NCBI GenBank assembly: GCA_951640165.1
Contig: OX621266.1
Location: 6,324,001-6,388,000 of the forward strand
Reading direction: 5' to 3'
Source of the DNA: Pseudoips prasinana
Taxonomy: Eukaryota; Arthropoda; Insecta; Lepidoptera; Nolidae
DNA: 64,000 nucleotides
Shown here: one piece after another, positions 63,384 through 64,000 of the stretch
Layout: the number at the start of each line of letters is the position of its first letter
How positions within the stretch are numbered: position 1 is the first letter of the stretch
Position numbers and translations under genes: made by a program
Notes under the pieces: model-generated
Databases searched by the model: none
Seen by the model: the letters and a program-made list of their open reading frames with translations, nothing else
Told to the model about the DNA's origin: nothing

Positions 63384-64000
63384 TGTACCTGGCCACCCTA
63401 CCCCCCCTTTATTCTAAATTCTTTTATTTGATGTGTTCCCTAACGTTGTACCTGATCACCCTAACTAACGGCATACAATTTAGTATCTAACTGAACCTAA
63501 CTCTTATGTGTCTAATAAGGAATACTCCTTGATACTAATATGATCCTAAATTTTCTTAACTTAAATCATGAATTTATATTCTTGCTGGATTTGATTGAAA
63601 CAAATTGATTTAAATTGGCCAGTGATTCGTCTAGTATGGTAGGAACCTATGTTGCACATAGTAAACCAAGAACTTTTTGAAAAGGAGAACAAACCAATCA
63701 ATCCTAAATTAACTTTATCCTAATCATAAATAAACTTTCTAAACGTATGTAATTGTACAAGGGTGACAGAACTAATGAAGCCTAGTTTACCCTAAATTAA
63801 TTACCATAATGTTATCTAAAATCTTATTAGAACCTTATTTTAATATATAAGACCATAAATATGTAGTTTTAATTCTATAATTTCTCTGATAAACATAAAG
63901 GTTTCATACTACTTCTTATTGGACTATAACTTCTTTTCATAAAAGGATATTATGTTACTTGATAAGTCCTATTGAATGAATGTCTTGTTGATATTGTCTA
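63384..64000 (-). repeat. 5' LTR of the minus-oriented element, cut by window end
   Basis: This is the same sequence as 54,795-55,411 by eye over its full visible length, starting TGTACCTGGCC. The remaining roughly 2.4 kb would lie beyond the window. Confidence 0.85.

Overview
The window looks like a piece of insect, very probably lepidopteran (moth or butterfly), nuclear genome. It is AT-rich and dominated by transposable elements. It carries tRNA-headed SINEs, a dispersed repeat with a poly-C tract, Helitron-like termini, several non-LTR retrotransposons (two with a baculovirus-FP-like ORF1) and a PIF/Harbinger transposon with a MADF-BESS partner. Most of the coding capacity belongs to mobile elements. 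The only convincing host-gene piece is one exon at 45,032-45,181 on the minus strand. It encodes the linker/dimerisation helix of a receptor-type guanylyl cyclase, so much of the window may be introns or flank of that gene (inference).

Layout. 1-4,240: two non-LTR pieces on the minus strand, an RT fragment at the window edge and a two-ORF element with a truncated ORF2. 4,243-6,643: a 5'-truncated Ty1/copia pol whose RT core is missing while the frame stays open, followed by a putative short LTR. 6,644-11,800: dispersed repeats, a decayed multi-exon gene with C-x2-C-W motifs and a transposase-like C-terminus, an RT scrap carrying a MITE, and a SINE. 11,800-25,840: a duplicated block of about 3.45 kb containing a frameshifted C2H2 zinc-finger exon, three copies of a 1.42 kb repeat, and tandem or inverted copies of a 526 bp unit with its own short ORF. 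25,840-31,890: mostly non-coding, with MITEs, hairpins and SINEs. 31,898-36,060: a broken R1/LOA-like non-LTR element with poly(A) and a target-site duplication.

38,388-43,335 is a set of nested insertions. A hAT-like element holds a minisatellite, which is interrupted by a non-autonomous Helitron, which contains a foldback element, which contains a full-length PIF/Harbinger transposon. The Harbinger's two genes lie on opposite strands and are interlocked: each gene's second exon sits in the other's intron. 46,410-50,095 is a non-LTR copy split in two by a CR1-like element of opposite orientation. 50,490-50,802 is a small Helitron. 50,930-54,794 is a non-LTR element with an intact 977-residue ORF2.

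54,795 to the window end is an LTR element in minus orientation. The inferred LTR is about 3.0 kb; the internal region is 5.56 kb with no recognisable gag or pol, and the part of the second LTR that is visible appears identical to the first. This resembles a LARD (large retrotransposon derivative). No CRISPR array, operon, rRNA or genuine tRNA gene was seen. All calls come from reading the sequence by eye; similarity searches were not possible.
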